This document shows positions 35,866-44,218 of a DNA stretch of 64,000 bases, one piece after another. The notes below the pieces were generated by a model, which was given only the letters and a program-made list of their open reading frames with translations, was not told where the DNA came from and did no database searches. Each line of letters begins with the position of its first letter. The first letter of the stretch is position 1. Location: the NCBI RefSeq assembly GCF_000723885.1, contig NZ_CCDG010000019.1, positions 1 to 64,000 of the forward strand, written 5' to 3'. The position numbers were made by a program, and so were the translations under genes. The DNA comes from Paenibacillus camerounensis. Its GTDB lineage: Bacteria > Bacillota > Bacilli > Paenibacillales > Paenibacillaceae.

Positions 35866-36762
35866 ATGGAATTGCATGTAAAAAGAGATCATTCTTCAGG
35901 CGGACAATATCCGGACCGGGCGCGGATGCTCATATCTTGCCCGGACGGGCCGGGTATTGTAGCGGCTGTCTCGCATTTTTTGTATCAGCATGGAGCTAAT
36001 ATCGTTCAGTCAGACCAGTATACGATGGACCCGGACGGCGGCATGTTCTTCATGAGAGTGGAATTTGATCTGCCTAAGCTGGATGAGCGGCTGGATGAAG
36101 TGCGCAATATCTTTGGCGGAGTTGCCGAGCGCTTTAAGATGGACTGGCAGATTTTTAATGTGTCCCATAAGAAGAGACTGGCAATCTTTGTCTCAAAAGA
36201 AGACCATTGTCTGGTGGAGCTGCTCTGGCAATGGCAGGCCGGTGATCTGGATGCGGATATTGCCATGGTGGTGAGCAACCATACAGATATGCAGGCTTAC
36301 GTTGAATCCTTCGGTATTCCGTTCCATCATATCCCGGTTACAGCTGACACCAAGGCTGAGGCTGAGAAACGCCAGCTTGAGGTTATCGGCAGCGATATCG
36401 ATGTGATTATTCTGGCCCGCTACATGCAGATCATCTCGCCGTCCTTCATCGAGCATTACCGGCACCGGATTATCAATATCCACCATTCCTTCCTTCCTGC
36501 TTTCGTCGGGGGGAAGCCTTATGCACAAGCATATCAGCGCGGTGTAAAGATTATCGGCGCAACCGCTCACTATGTAACGGAGGAGCTGGACGGCGGACCG
36601 ATTATCGAACAGGATGTGCAGCGGGTCAGCCACAGCGATGATGTGAATGAACTGAAGCGGATCGGCCGTACGATCGAGCGGGTCGTGCTGGCACGGGCTG
36701 TGAAGTGGCATATTGAAGACCGCATTCTGGTTCATCACAACAAAACTGTAGTGTTTAACTAA
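35866..36762 (+). CDS. purU: Formyltetrahydrofolate deformylase
   Basis: A 298-residue enzyme that hydrolyses 10-formyl-THF to formate and THF, balancing one-carbon pools. N-terminal ACT domain (RMLISCPDGPGIVAAVSHFL, about residues 20-40). The formyltransferase domain has VSNHTDMQAYVESFGIPFHH, the catalytic INIHHSFLPAFVGGKPY and TAHYVTEELDGGPII. GAGGATGGACAGGGG precedes the ATG. Confidence 0.93.
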   Translation: MELHVKRDHSSGGQYPDRARMLISCPDGPGIVAAVSHFLYQHGANIVQSDQYTMDPDGGMFFMRVEFDLPKLDERLDEVRNIFGGVAERFKMDWQIFNVSHKKRLAIFVSKEDHCLVELLWQWQAGDLDADIAMVVSNHTDMQAYVESFGIPFHHIPVTADTKAEAEKRQLEVIGSDIDVIILARYMQIISPSFIEHYRHRIINIHHSFLPAFVGGKPYAQAYQRGVKIIGATAHYVTEELDGGPIIEQDVQRVSHSDDVNELKRIGRTIERVVLARAVKWHIEDRILVHHNKTVVFN

Positions 36763-36787
36763 TCTAATAGTTCTGAAGAGCATTACA

Positions 36788-36843
36788 GGTAAAAAAGTAT
36801 TTTACCGGCATTTTGGCGAAGTCTGCCAAAGTGCCTTTTTTTG
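36788..36843 (+). terminator. Double hairpin terminator after purU
   Basis: GGTAAAA-AAGTA-TTTTACC at 36788-36806 is followed by GGCATTTTGGC / GCCAAAGTGCC (36807-36835) and T7. It separates purU from Tad-like locus 2; the TTG of the following open frame at 36841 falls inside the T-tract. Confidence 0.85.
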
Positions 36844-36876
36844 TTCCTAAAAACGGTTCTAGAGGGAGGTAAGGGC

Positions 36877-37680
36877 TTGGCTTCACAGCGAGGACAACTG
36901 TTAAAACGCAATTATCTGTTTGCCTTTCTGATTCTGTTTACCGGCTTCGGCGGGCTGCTCGGTTACGATCTGTATTTCAAGCCATATGTGCTGTCTCAGA
37001 CGGTGGTTAAGATTAGAGCCGCTGATGGCGGCTTCATACCCAAAAACTATCAGCTGCAGCAAGGGGATCTCTATCTCGATTCCGTACAGACCAAAGATAT
37101 CCCTTCAGGTGTCATTACGGAGCTAAGTCAGGTGGAGAACAAAATTACCAATGTGAATCTGATGGACGGAAGCATACTGACTGATTCTCTGGTGGATGTA
37201 AGCGATCTGGAGCCTCAGGTGGATGAGGGGATTTTCCCCATTCCCAAAGAAGCGATCTATGCCATCAACGGCTCGCTGCGCAGCAGAGATAAGGTGGATA
37301 TATACCTGGTAGCGAGCGACAAAGCAAACAACACAGGGAGTAGGAGCACGAGCACGATTACCGGGAACATTAGCACTGGGGGGACTGACGGCAGGAGCAG
37401 CTTACAGCAGGCAGGCGGTTTAGGATCTGGAGGCGGGGTGGAGGAAGCCGGACTTACGCCGCCTGTACCCAAGGTCTTCTTAAACGGCGTTACTGTAAAT
37501 TATGTACGTTCCGAGGATAACAACGATGTGCTTGATTCGGAGAATGGCAATACCAACAACCGCGTAACTTCTACCGGAAAAGTAGCGACACCGGAATTAA
37601 AGCTCAAAAAGAGTGAAGGTGAGCTGCTGGGGCAGTATCTGGAGCAGGGCCTGAAGCTGTGGATTGTACGCGTGGAATAA
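36877..37680 (+). CDS. SAF-domain (CpaB/RcpC-like) protein, Tad-like locus 2
   Basis: 267 residues. One N-terminal membrane helix (about 12-33), then a SAF domain (KIRAADGGFIPKNYQLQQGD to GSILTDSLVDVSDLEP) and an extended, Gly/Ser/Asn-rich region before a C-terminal beta segment. SAF/CpaB proteins link pilus or flagellar parts to the envelope (family knowledge). TTG at 36877 follows GGGAGG by 8 nt; the TTG at 36841 has no ribosome-binding site. It is the first gene of locus 2. Confidence 0.7.
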   Translation: MASQRGQLLKRNYLFAFLILFTGFGGLLGYDLYFKPYVLSQTVVKIRAADGGFIPKNYQLQQGDLYLDSVQTKDIPSGVITELSQVENKITNVNLMDGSILTDSLVDVSDLEPQVDEGIFPIPKEAIYAINGSLRSRDKVDIYLVASDKANNTGSRSTSTITGNISTGGTDGRSSLQQAGGLGSGGGVEEAGLTPPVPKVFLNGVTVNYVRSEDNNDVLDSENGNTNNRVTSTGKVATPELKLKKSEGELLGQYLEQGLKLWIVRVE

Positions 37681-37704
37681 AGGAAACAGAAAGGAGGGCG
37701 TTCT

Positions 37705-38769
37705 ATGAAAATCTTCAGTTTAGGTCTAGCGCAGCTGACGATTAATGAGCTGAAGCTGGCCGGTTTTACGGTGATAACGCAAAATGTACTGCCCGAGCCG
37801 GCACATGCCGAAGGCCATCTGCTGCTGGTAACGAGTGAACAGGTGCCTGTCTCCGCTCTGAGCGGGCTAAGAAGCAGATTTGTGCAGTCCACCATCCTGT
37901 ACCTGTATCTGCAAAGGGGAGTCCGCGGCTATCAGGCTGTTCATATGCTGTGCGAAAGTCTGGGAATCATGTTCGTTCCCCCGCGTTCAACAGCTTCGGC
38001 CATTATTGAAAAGCTGCGGTACATCATGGAGGAGGAGCATGAGGAACGGAGCAGCCTGGTAGGCTTTTTCGGTTCCGGTCCGGGAATCGGCTGTACAAGT
38101 GTAGCCAAGCTGTTTGCCAGACGGATTGCCGCAGCGGGATTCCGCGTGATTCTGCTGGGGCTGGATCTGTATGATCCCGGCTATGACCCTAAGGCAACAA
38201 TCAGCCTGGACAGGCTGCGGTCGCGGATCACAGGAAAAATGCTGCACGTTGAGGATTTCGAAGGGCTGATTAAGCAGGATGGATATATGTATCTGCCTGG
38301 TAACTTTGACTATCTGAGCGTCCATGATTATCAGGAGGAAGAAATATCCTATCTGCTGGCAGAGGCACATTCGCATGCTGATGTGGTTGTGGCTGATTTC
38401 GGCTCGATTCCGGAAAGCGCCGCATGGTACACCGGAATGCAGAAATCAGCGCTGCGCATGATGGTTACACATCCCCGGCATGAGTACCGGCTGCAGGCTC
38501 TGATGGAGCTTGCCGGGCATATGGATCTGCATCCGCAGGACTTTCAGTGGATTGTGAACCGCAGCAATCTGGAGGAGATGACCTCACCCAAAAGCCTGGC
38601 ACTGCGCTTCGGCTGTGAAATTCTGCTGGAGCTGCCGTATTATCAGCCGCTGCTTGACACTCTGCCCTTAGGCAAAAAAGAGCTGCAGCAGGTAGACGAC
38701 AAGGTTCACGCTATGCTGGTATCACTGGGGCTTGCAGCGGAAGCGCGGAGGAAGGGGATCTTTCAATGA
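37705..38769 (+). CDS. CpaE-like protein with degenerate P-loop, Tad-like locus 2
   Basis: 354 residues with a MinD/ParA-type domain from about residue 117. The phosphate-binding loop reads GSGPGIGCTS (123-132), with Cys130 where the invariant Lys of GK(T/S) belongs, and KGG is absent. Walker B-like VVVADFGSIPESA remains. Such a protein probably does not hydrolyse ATP in the usual way (inference). It follows the SAF gene by 24 bp and overlaps the ATPase gene by 4 nt (ATGA). Confidence 0.7.
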   Translation: MKIFSLGLAQLTINELKLAGFTVITQNVLPEPAHAEGHLLLVTSEQVPVSALSGLRSRFVQSTILYLYLQRGVRGYQAVHMLCESLGIMFVPPRSTASAIIEKLRYIMEEEHEERSSLVGFFGSGPGIGCTSVAKLFARRIAAAGFRVILLGLDLYDPGYDPKATISLDRLRSRITGKMLHVEDFEGLIKQDGYMYLPGNFDYLSVHDYQEEEISYLLAEAHSHADVVVADFGSIPESAAWYTGMQKSALRMMVTHPRHEYRLQALMELAGHMDLHPQDFQWIVNRSNLEEMTSPKSLALRFGCEILLELPYYQPLLDTLPLGKKELQQVDDKVHAMLVSLGLAAEARRKGIFQ

Positions 38770-40226
38770 TTGAATACAATGAAGCCCCGCTACTGGAGAC
38801 ACGCAGTTTTTTTTCTCTGAAACAGAGCGTACTCCGCACCAGTAAGCCGGGAAAGGAAGATTTTTATACTTTTCTGCAAAAGATGAAGCAGGACATGAAC
38901 GCCGGGCTGGAACGGGAGGACGACAGCTATTTTGAACTGAATGCCAAGGCGCTGACGGGAGATGCGCAGGCGGTGAGCTTTTTTATGAATGAGATTGAAA
39001 AGTATCTGCGTAAGACCCCCTTTACCGGCAGGGTGCCTGAGGCTTACCGTACTGCTGCAGAGGCGCTTTTTCATGAATGGAAGGGATTTGGTCCGGCATA
39101 CCGCTGGTTTACTGACCGGGCTTATAGCGAATCTACCGGGCTGCAGATGATCGGGCGGCAGATCTTTTACAATTACCGCGGCCAATTTGTAGCTTATCCG
39201 TATGATATGCCTTCGCTGGACCGGGTGGAGCAGCTCAAACGCTCTCTCCTCAAAAGCGATCCCGACAAAAAGCTCAACAAGGACAATCCCTCAGTCGAAT
39301 TCAAGATGGATGATCCGCTGTGGCCCGGCCGGTTCATCCGGCTTGCAATCTGGGTGTCACCCAGAGTATGGGACGGTTTTACGACAATCTCCATGCGGCG
39401 GCAGGTGGTTGAGTTCCTTGATCTGGAGGATCAGGCGGGCACCGAATGTATCCCTGCAGAAGCCATTGAGCTAATCCGCGCATTGACAGCCACCTTCCGC
39501 AACACAATCATCGCCGGTGCTGTCGGTTCAGGCAAAACCACCTTTGCCAACACGATCGTCGGTGAACAATTGCTGGGATCAAGCTCCTGCATGGGCGTGG
39601 TGATGATTGAGAAGCATCCGGAGTCAATTTTGCCGTATCAGATCAAAGGACACCGGATTATTCCGATTCAGGCTGCCAACGAGGAGCTGATGGAGGTCGG
39701 TGTGGAGTCGCTGCGCCATGATCCGAATATTCTCTATATGACCGAAATGCGGTACAACGAGTGGGAGTTCTATCTGTGGAGCGGCGAGAAGGGCTATGAC
39801 GGCATTACTGGAACCTTCCATACCGTTGATTCGGAGGATATTCCGTATCAGGGAGCTTTTGCGGTCTCTACCCGGATTGGAGGCAGCCTTAAAGGGCATC
39901 TAATCTCGGCACTGAAATCCTGTGAGCTGGTGTTTATTCTCGAGAGTGTTCCGGACGGGAAGAAGCGGCTGGTAAGGATCTCCGAGGTGTTTTATGACGA
40001 AGAGCGCAATTCGGTATTTGCCAATGACCTGATGCGCTGGGAGGAGGGACGCTTGGCCTGGAGCTATAATGACAAGCTGACCGGGAAGCTGATGACCAGA
40101 ATGACTAAAAAGAATGCCGCGGCCACGCGCGCATTCATCCGGGAACTGGGACACCTGGCAGCCATGAAGCCAATGGAGGAGCCATTGAAGGAAAGCCTAA
40201 AGTCGAGGATTGTGTTGAACGAATGA
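38766..40226 (+). CDS. Divergent TadA/CpaF-like secretion ATPase, Tad-like locus 2
   Basis: A 486-residue T2SS/T4P-type ATPase. Walker A is GAVGSGKTT (251-259). The Asp-box/Walker B region reads VVMIEKHPESILP and DPNILYMTEMRYNEWE instead of EDxxEL and RPDxIxVGEVRGxE; GTFHTVDSED occupies the His-box position. The N-terminal ~240 residues are unlike standard CpaF. It may drive an unusual pilus- or secretion-type assembly. A short 13-bp gap leads to the TadB-like gene. Confidence 0.75.
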   Translation: MIEYNEAPLLETRSFFSLKQSVLRTSKPGKEDFYTFLQKMKQDMNAGLEREDDSYFELNAKALTGDAQAVSFFMNEIEKYLRKTPFTGRVPEAYRTAAEALFHEWKGFGPAYRWFTDRAYSESTGLQMIGRQIFYNYRGQFVAYPYDMPSLDRVEQLKRSLLKSDPDKKLNKDNPSVEFKMDDPLWPGRFIRLAIWVSPRVWDGFTTISMRRQVVEFLDLEDQAGTECIPAEAIELIRALTATFRNTIIAGAVGSGKTTFANTIVGEQLLGSSSCMGVVMIEKHPESILPYQIKGHRIIPIQAANEELMEVGVESLRHDPNILYMTEMRYNEWEFYLWSGEKGYDGITGTFHTVDSEDIPYQGAFAVSTRIGGSLKGHLISALKSCELVFILESVPDGKKRLVRISEVFYDEERNSVFANDLMRWEEGRLAWSYNDKLTGKLMTRMTKKNAAATRAFIRELGHLAAMKPMEEPLKESLKSRIVLNE

Positions 40227-40239
40227 GGGGGAGTTAAGT

Positions 40240-41289
40240 GTGGAGCTTGTCTTTTATATGATCCGTCTGGCCCTTCACTTACTGGTTGTCTTTGGTCTGT
40301 GGCTAATGGTTAAGCCGCTGATTGAGCGGCATATGAGGCAGTTCGGGCAAAAGTTTGATCTGCGGATGAACCTCAGGAGAAGTCTTTTACGCAAAAAAGT
40401 CAGCAGAGGAGATAAGCGGATCTGGCTGTACCGGCATCTCGATGATCTGCTGTATTTTGCACACCGGAGATATGAGCCTGGAATCAGTGTAATGCGCTTC
40501 TTGCTCATGACAGCAGGTTTATTCGCTGCGGTTTTCCTGTCTACCCTGCTTACGCTCAGGGAGCTGCCCGGGCATATGAGCTTTAGTAATCCTTTTCTGG
40601 AGGGAGTCAGCTTCGGGGAACGGATGCCGATTCAGGAGGCCTGGCGTCTTCCGCTGTTTGTCTCTGGTCTCGCGGCGAGTATTCCGTATTGGCGGATGAG
40701 ATACACCTATGCCCAGCGAAAAGTGCGCGGCAGCTATGATCTGCTGGATGTGATCAAAATTTCCTCCAAATTTACACATCTGTCGGTGGACAGTATTTTA
40801 TCAAAGACGGCGGATTTTTTGACTGAGGATAACGTGCTCAAGACCCCGCTGAGGCTGCTGGGAGCGGCTTTTTCCAACTATAGCAATGAATATGAGCTCA
40901 AAGCGGAGGCGATGCGGTTCTCAGGTGCGATCGGCACTACGTTTGCCATAGAATTTGTGTCGGATCTGCTGTATTGCGAGAAGGAGGGGACCCGTTATCT
41001 CAAAAGCTCACTTATGATGCTTAACCGCTCAATGGAGCAGCAGCGCGAGACGATTTTAACGGTAAAAGCTGGCAGCAGGGATGCAATCAGCCTGGGATTG
41101 TACGGCAATCTGGTTGTGCTGGTGTCCTCTGTAGGAACTTTTATGTATATGCTCAAACCTGACGTTTATTTCAAGCTGCAGTTCCAGACAAAGGTCGGAC
41201 TTGCCTTTCTGATGGTCATTATTTCCGGACTGTTTGTTTCCTTCATCATCAGTACCATACTTGCCAGACCCAAACTGGATTACCACTGA
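40240..41289 (+). CDS. TadB-like membrane platform protein, Tad-like locus 2
   Basis: 349 residues. An N-terminal membrane segment, two at about 90-160, and two near the C-terminus (ISLGLYGNLVVLVSSVGTFMYML; VGLAFLMVIISGLFVSFIISTIL). The cytoplasmic part (YDLLDVIKISSKFTHLSVDS) has the position of an F domain but little canonical sequence. The GTG start follows GAGGGGGAG. The role is inferred from order and topology. Confidence 0.6.
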   Translation: MELVFYMIRLALHLLVVFGLWLMVKPLIERHMRQFGQKFDLRMNLRRSLLRKKVSRGDKRIWLYRHLDDLLYFAHRRYEPGISVMRFLLMTAGLFAAVFLSTLLTLRELPGHMSFSNPFLEGVSFGERMPIQEAWRLPLFVSGLAASIPYWRMRYTYAQRKVRGSYDLLDVIKISSKFTHLSVDSILSKTADFLTEDNVLKTPLRLLGAAFSNYSNEYELKAEAMRFSGAIGTTFAIEFVSDLLYCEKEGTRYLKSSLMMLNRSMEQQRETILTVKAGSRDAISLGLYGNLVVLVSSVGTFMYMLKPDVYFKLQFQTKVGLAFLMVIISGLFVSFIISTILARPKLDYH

Positions 41290-41300
41290 GGAGAATTGTA

Positions 41301-42170
41301 ATGGAACGATTGTTGCTTTTGGTTGCGGTGTGCGGGGTTGTATATCTGTCATTGCTGGTTTTTGTGAGCAGCAGCACCAGGCAGGAGCGTTATGCATTAA
41401 GGCTTGGCATCAAGTGGGCCTCATTTGGGGAAAAGCTCCAGAATGAACGGCTGCAGCAGCTGCTCCAGGCAAGCGGACTTTCGGTATCAGCAGGTAAAAT
41501 CACCATTTTCCGTTACTCGGCTGCGCTGATTTATCTGGCTGTTCAGGGGATTGGCAGTTATGTGCGGGTAGCACCTTTTTCCGGTATGGACCTGCTGGTT
41601 GCCCTGCTTATCCTAATTATCAGCAGCCCGATGCGTTATCTGCCGTTTGGCTGGCTGCTCGCCTGGCTGTATCAGAAAACGCTGATCCAAAAGGACGGCG
41701 AGCTGATCTCCTTTATCCGGCTATACGAGAATAACCGGCTGCGTAAGCGCGGGTATGTACAGTTCGGCGCTTTCTGCGCGGGAACGGCCAATCAGTTTCA
41801 TTATATCCGTCAGGATTTGTATGAGCTGTCCGAGCGGGCGGTGGATGAGGGCACGGAAAAGGCGATCGAGTGGTTTTGCGGCAAATTTCCGGAGAGCCAT
41901 GCTTTTATTAATGATATCCGGTCGATTCTGCTGGCTACAGAAGGGATGGACGATGATAACGAAGCAGCGAATTATTTGCGGGAGCAGGGTAAGATTATCA
42001 CCAAAATATCCAGCGATCAGTATTTGAAAAAATGGTCCTTCATCGGCGATGTCTCCACGCTCATTAATGTCATTCCGTCGATTGCTACATTCCTGATGAT
42101 CGTCTCGCTGGCGATGCAGTACATCATGCTGATTAAAGGGAATTTCAACGGGGTGGGGATGTTCCAGTAA
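41301..42170 (+). CDS. TadC-like membrane platform protein, Tad-like locus 2
   Basis: 289 residues with an N-terminal membrane helix, two segments at about 67-115 and one near the C-terminus (LINVIPSIATFLMIVSLAMQYIML). The layout matches TadC, but motifs are divergent. GAGGAGAATTG precedes the ATG. The cytoplasmic region (LISFIRLYENNRLRKRGYVQ) is basic. Confidence 0.55.
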   Translation: MERLLLLVAVCGVVYLSLLVFVSSSTRQERYALRLGIKWASFGEKLQNERLQQLLQASGLSVSAGKITIFRYSAALIYLAVQGIGSYVRVAPFSGMDLLVALLILIISSPMRYLPFGWLLAWLYQKTLIQKDGELISFIRLYENNRLRKRGYVQFGAFCAGTANQFHYIRQDLYELSERAVDEGTEKAIEWFCGKFPESHAFINDIRSILLATEGMDDDNEAANYLREQGKIITKISSDQYLKKWSFIGDVSTLINVIPSIATFLMIVSLAMQYIMLIKGNFNGVGMFQ

Positions 42171-42206
42171 TTTTATTAGCTGAGGAAGCTAAGAATTTGC
42201 TTATAT

Positions 42207-42231
42207 GAGGTTTTTGATATATTCAAACCTC
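42207..42231 (+). other. Hairpin before the pilin-like genes
   Basis: GAGGTTT (42207-42213) pairs with AAACCTC (42225-42231), with no T-tract. It could stabilise or process the mRNA upstream of the small genes. Confidence 0.4.
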
Positions 42232-42267
42232 CATTAAAAATATAAAATGAAAAGGGAGATTTTAACA

Positions 42268-42477
42268 ATGAAGAAAGATGCTATTTCTACCGGGTTGTTT
42301 ATCGCTATCGGATTCCTGTGTGTGGCTATTGTTATCGCAATTCTGATTCCTGTAGTCCGCGATGTAGTGGGAGCTGCAGATGATAACAGACCAACGATTC
42401 CTGGTGTGACAATGAGTCAGCCTCTAGAACCACACCGGGTTGCAACTGCTGACGGAACGACGCTTCCTCTGGTCTGA
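42268..42477 (+). CDS. Small pilin-like single-span protein A, Tad-like locus 2
   Basis: 69 residues: MKKDAISTGLFIAIGF, a hydrophobic helix up to about residue 32, then a short extracellular tail rich in Pro, Thr and Asp. Length and placement fit a pilin, but no Gly/Glu prepilin cleavage motif is visible. The ATG at 42268 follows GGGAGA by about 10 nt. It has a paralogue directly downstream. Confidence 0.65.
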   Translation: MKKDAISTGLFIAIGFLCVAIVIAILIPVVRDVVGAADDNRPTIPGVTMSQPLEPHRVATADGTTLPLV

Positions 42478-42483
42478 TCCGTT

Positions 42484-42627
42484 ATGAAAAAGGACTCCAT
42501 TTCAGTCGCCATGTTTTTAGCCATCGGTTTTGTGGTCGCCGGGATTTTTATCGCTGCGGCTACGAATATAATCGGCGGCAGCCAGGATGACGTTATCCAG
42601 CACACCAAGCAAGTTGAGCAGTACTAG
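42484..42627 (+). CDS. Small pilin-like single-span protein B, 47 codons
   Basis: A 47-residue protein, MKKDSISVAMFLAIGF followed by a membrane helix and a polar tail (SQDDVIQHTKQVEQY). The first 16 residues match protein A at about 11 positions, so the pair is a tandem duplication. It begins 6 nt after the stop of A with no clear ribosome-binding site, which suggests coupled translation. The next gene follows within 15 nt. Confidence 0.65.
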   Translation: MKKDSISVAMFLAIGFVVAGIFIAAATNIIGGSQDDVIQHTKQVEQY

Positions 42628-42641
42628 AAGGAGGGATCCGG

Positions 42642-43022
42642 GTGAAGGAAACCGTCCTGCGGGCATTGTTCATGTGGCTGGTTTTATTTATTCTGCTTCA
42701 GCCTATTTTTACTTATATTGATTATCTTCTGGATTTGCAGGTCAAAGCCAACACCTCGTATATTACACAAAAAGCTGCTACAGAAGGTCTGGTCACCAGC
42801 TCCATGAAAAGAGAGGTCATAGCCAACCTTAAGGCTGTTGGATTTCCTGAGGCTTCCATTGATATTTCAAGCAATACAGAGACTGTACAGGAGCGTAAGC
42901 AGCGGATCGATGTGTACATTAGTGCGCCCCGGTTAAACCTGTTCCCTTACGATTTCTCGGGAAAGTCTCAGCCGGCGCGTTACTACGGGCACGGTTCCAT
43001 AATGAGTGAATATCTAGACTAA
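42642..43022 (+). CDS. Single-span protein, Tad-like locus 2
   Basis: 126 residues with an N-terminal membrane helix (LRALFMWLVLFILLQPIFTYI) and a small extracellular alpha/beta domain. The GTG start follows AGAAGGAGGG by 6 nt. It has the topology of a minor pilin (TadE-like) but lacks a recognisable family sequence. Confidence 0.6.
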   Translation: MKETVLRALFMWLVLFILLQPIFTYIDYLLDLQVKANTSYITQKAATEGLVTSSMKREVIANLKAVGFPEASIDISSNTETVQERKQRIDVYISAPRLNLFPYDFSGKSQPARYYGHGSIMSEYLD

Positions 43023-43042
43023 TTGGGGAATGGTTCTAAGCT

Positions 43043-43540
43043 ATGGACTACGTAATCAAACTGGCCTTTGTCCTGCTGATCTTTGTCTACTCCTGGTTTT
43101 TTCAGATTCAAAATCAGGAGTGGGACATTCTGCGCAGCATGCTTAAAGACGCTAATAACAATGCCGTGCATGATGCATCACAGGAGCTGAGCGAGACTGC
43201 ACGGGCGCAAGGACGTCTAATCATCGATCCTGCTGAAGCATACACCACCTTCCGGGAGTCACTGCAACGCAATCTCGGGCTTGATGCCGGCTTATCGCCC
43301 CTGGAAGGAAGCAGGCTGCAAAAACAAGTGAAGATTGTAAAGTTTGACATTGTCGATGATTCAACAGGTGTTACTTTTCCGTTCCTCTATGAAGACAGTA
43401 CATACGGCATTACCAAATACATACAAGGACCCTCTGTCATCGCCGTCATTGAAACACAGCATCCCGTCCTAATCTCCCGTTCAAAAGTCCAAGAGGCCAT
43501 CGTTGTTCCGGCAGTACAGGAGTATAGGATGGGTGATTAG
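43043..43540 (+). CDS. Single-span protein, Tad-like locus 2
   Basis: 165 residues, N-terminal membrane helix (KLAFVLLIFVYSWFFQI) followed by WDILRSMLKDANNNAVHDAS, the pattern of TadE/TadG proteins directly after the helix. The rest is an extracellular alpha/beta region. No prepilin cleavage motif is visible. Probable minor pilin-like component. Confidence 0.6.
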   Translation: MDYVIKLAFVLLIFVYSWFFQIQNQEWDILRSMLKDANNNAVHDASQELSETARAQGRLIIDPAEAYTTFRESLQRNLGLDAGLSPLEGSRLQKQVKIVKFDIVDDSTGVTFPFLYEDSTYGITKYIQGPSVIAVIETQHPVLISRSKVQEAIVVPAVQEYRMGD

Positions 43541-43600
43541 GCGGAGGCTTCATTAGTTCAGTTCAGGAGTAATTCTAAAACAATTAAAGGGGATATGATT

Positions 43601-44218
43601 ATGAAGAAGTCGATTATTAAAGTAACAACAGCAGTATTTCTGTTGAGCCAATTGCTCTCAATGGGTGGGGGATTTCAGGATAGTGAGGTTTCTGCAGCTG
43701 CGCCAGCTCCCACTACCACCAAGCCCGCAGCCGCCGTTATGACGGATAATTTGTTTAAATATGGGCTGAAGAAGGATATCGAGTTGCCGGCTACAGTAAC
43801 GGCTGATGGCTTCAGCTATACGCTTGAGAAAATTATGATTTATGAAACTAAGTCGGCTACGGCTCAGGCGTTGATTAAACAGTACGGTTTTACGGGGATA
43901 GCAAATGATAAATATTTTATTTGGACTAAGTTTACAATATCCAACAATAGTAAATATCTTGTGCAGCTAACATCTAAGGATTTAGCGGAAAAATGGAGAT
44001 TGTTTTTTGGTAAAGAAGCATCTGTAAAAATGCCCGATAAGCTCTGGGATAAAATGAACAGTCCTTTAGCACTTTGGGGTTGGAAACTTAATCCGGGTCA
44101 AAAACTTAGCTCATATCAGGCTTACACTTATAATGGTGATTTTAAATACTTTTATATCTTTCTTGATGTTAAAGGTGCTAAATCTTACCTAGATGTGGTG
44201 GAAGAGAAAAATGAGTAA
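43601..44218 (+). CDS. Secreted protein of unknown function, Tad-like locus 2
   Basis: 205 residues with a signal peptide ending near VSAAAPA and a single beta-rich domain. A conserved-looking core (TLEKIMIYETKSATAQALI, then YFIWTKFTISNNSKYLVQLT) resembles small extracellular ligand-binding or DUF4352-like proteins, but the match is weak. The ATG at 43601 fits AAAGGGG. It overlaps the next gene by 8 nt. Lower GC than upstream genes. Confidence 0.6.
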   Translation: MKKSIIKVTTAVFLLSQLLSMGGGFQDSEVSAAAPAPTTTKPAAAVMTDNLFKYGLKKDIELPATVTADGFSYTLEKIMIYETKSATAQALIKQYGFTGIANDKYFIWTKFTISNNSKYLVQLTSKDLAEKWRLFFGKEASVKMPDKLWDKMNSPLALWGWKLNPGQKLSSYQAYTYNGDFKYFYIFLDVKGAKSYLDVVEEKNE

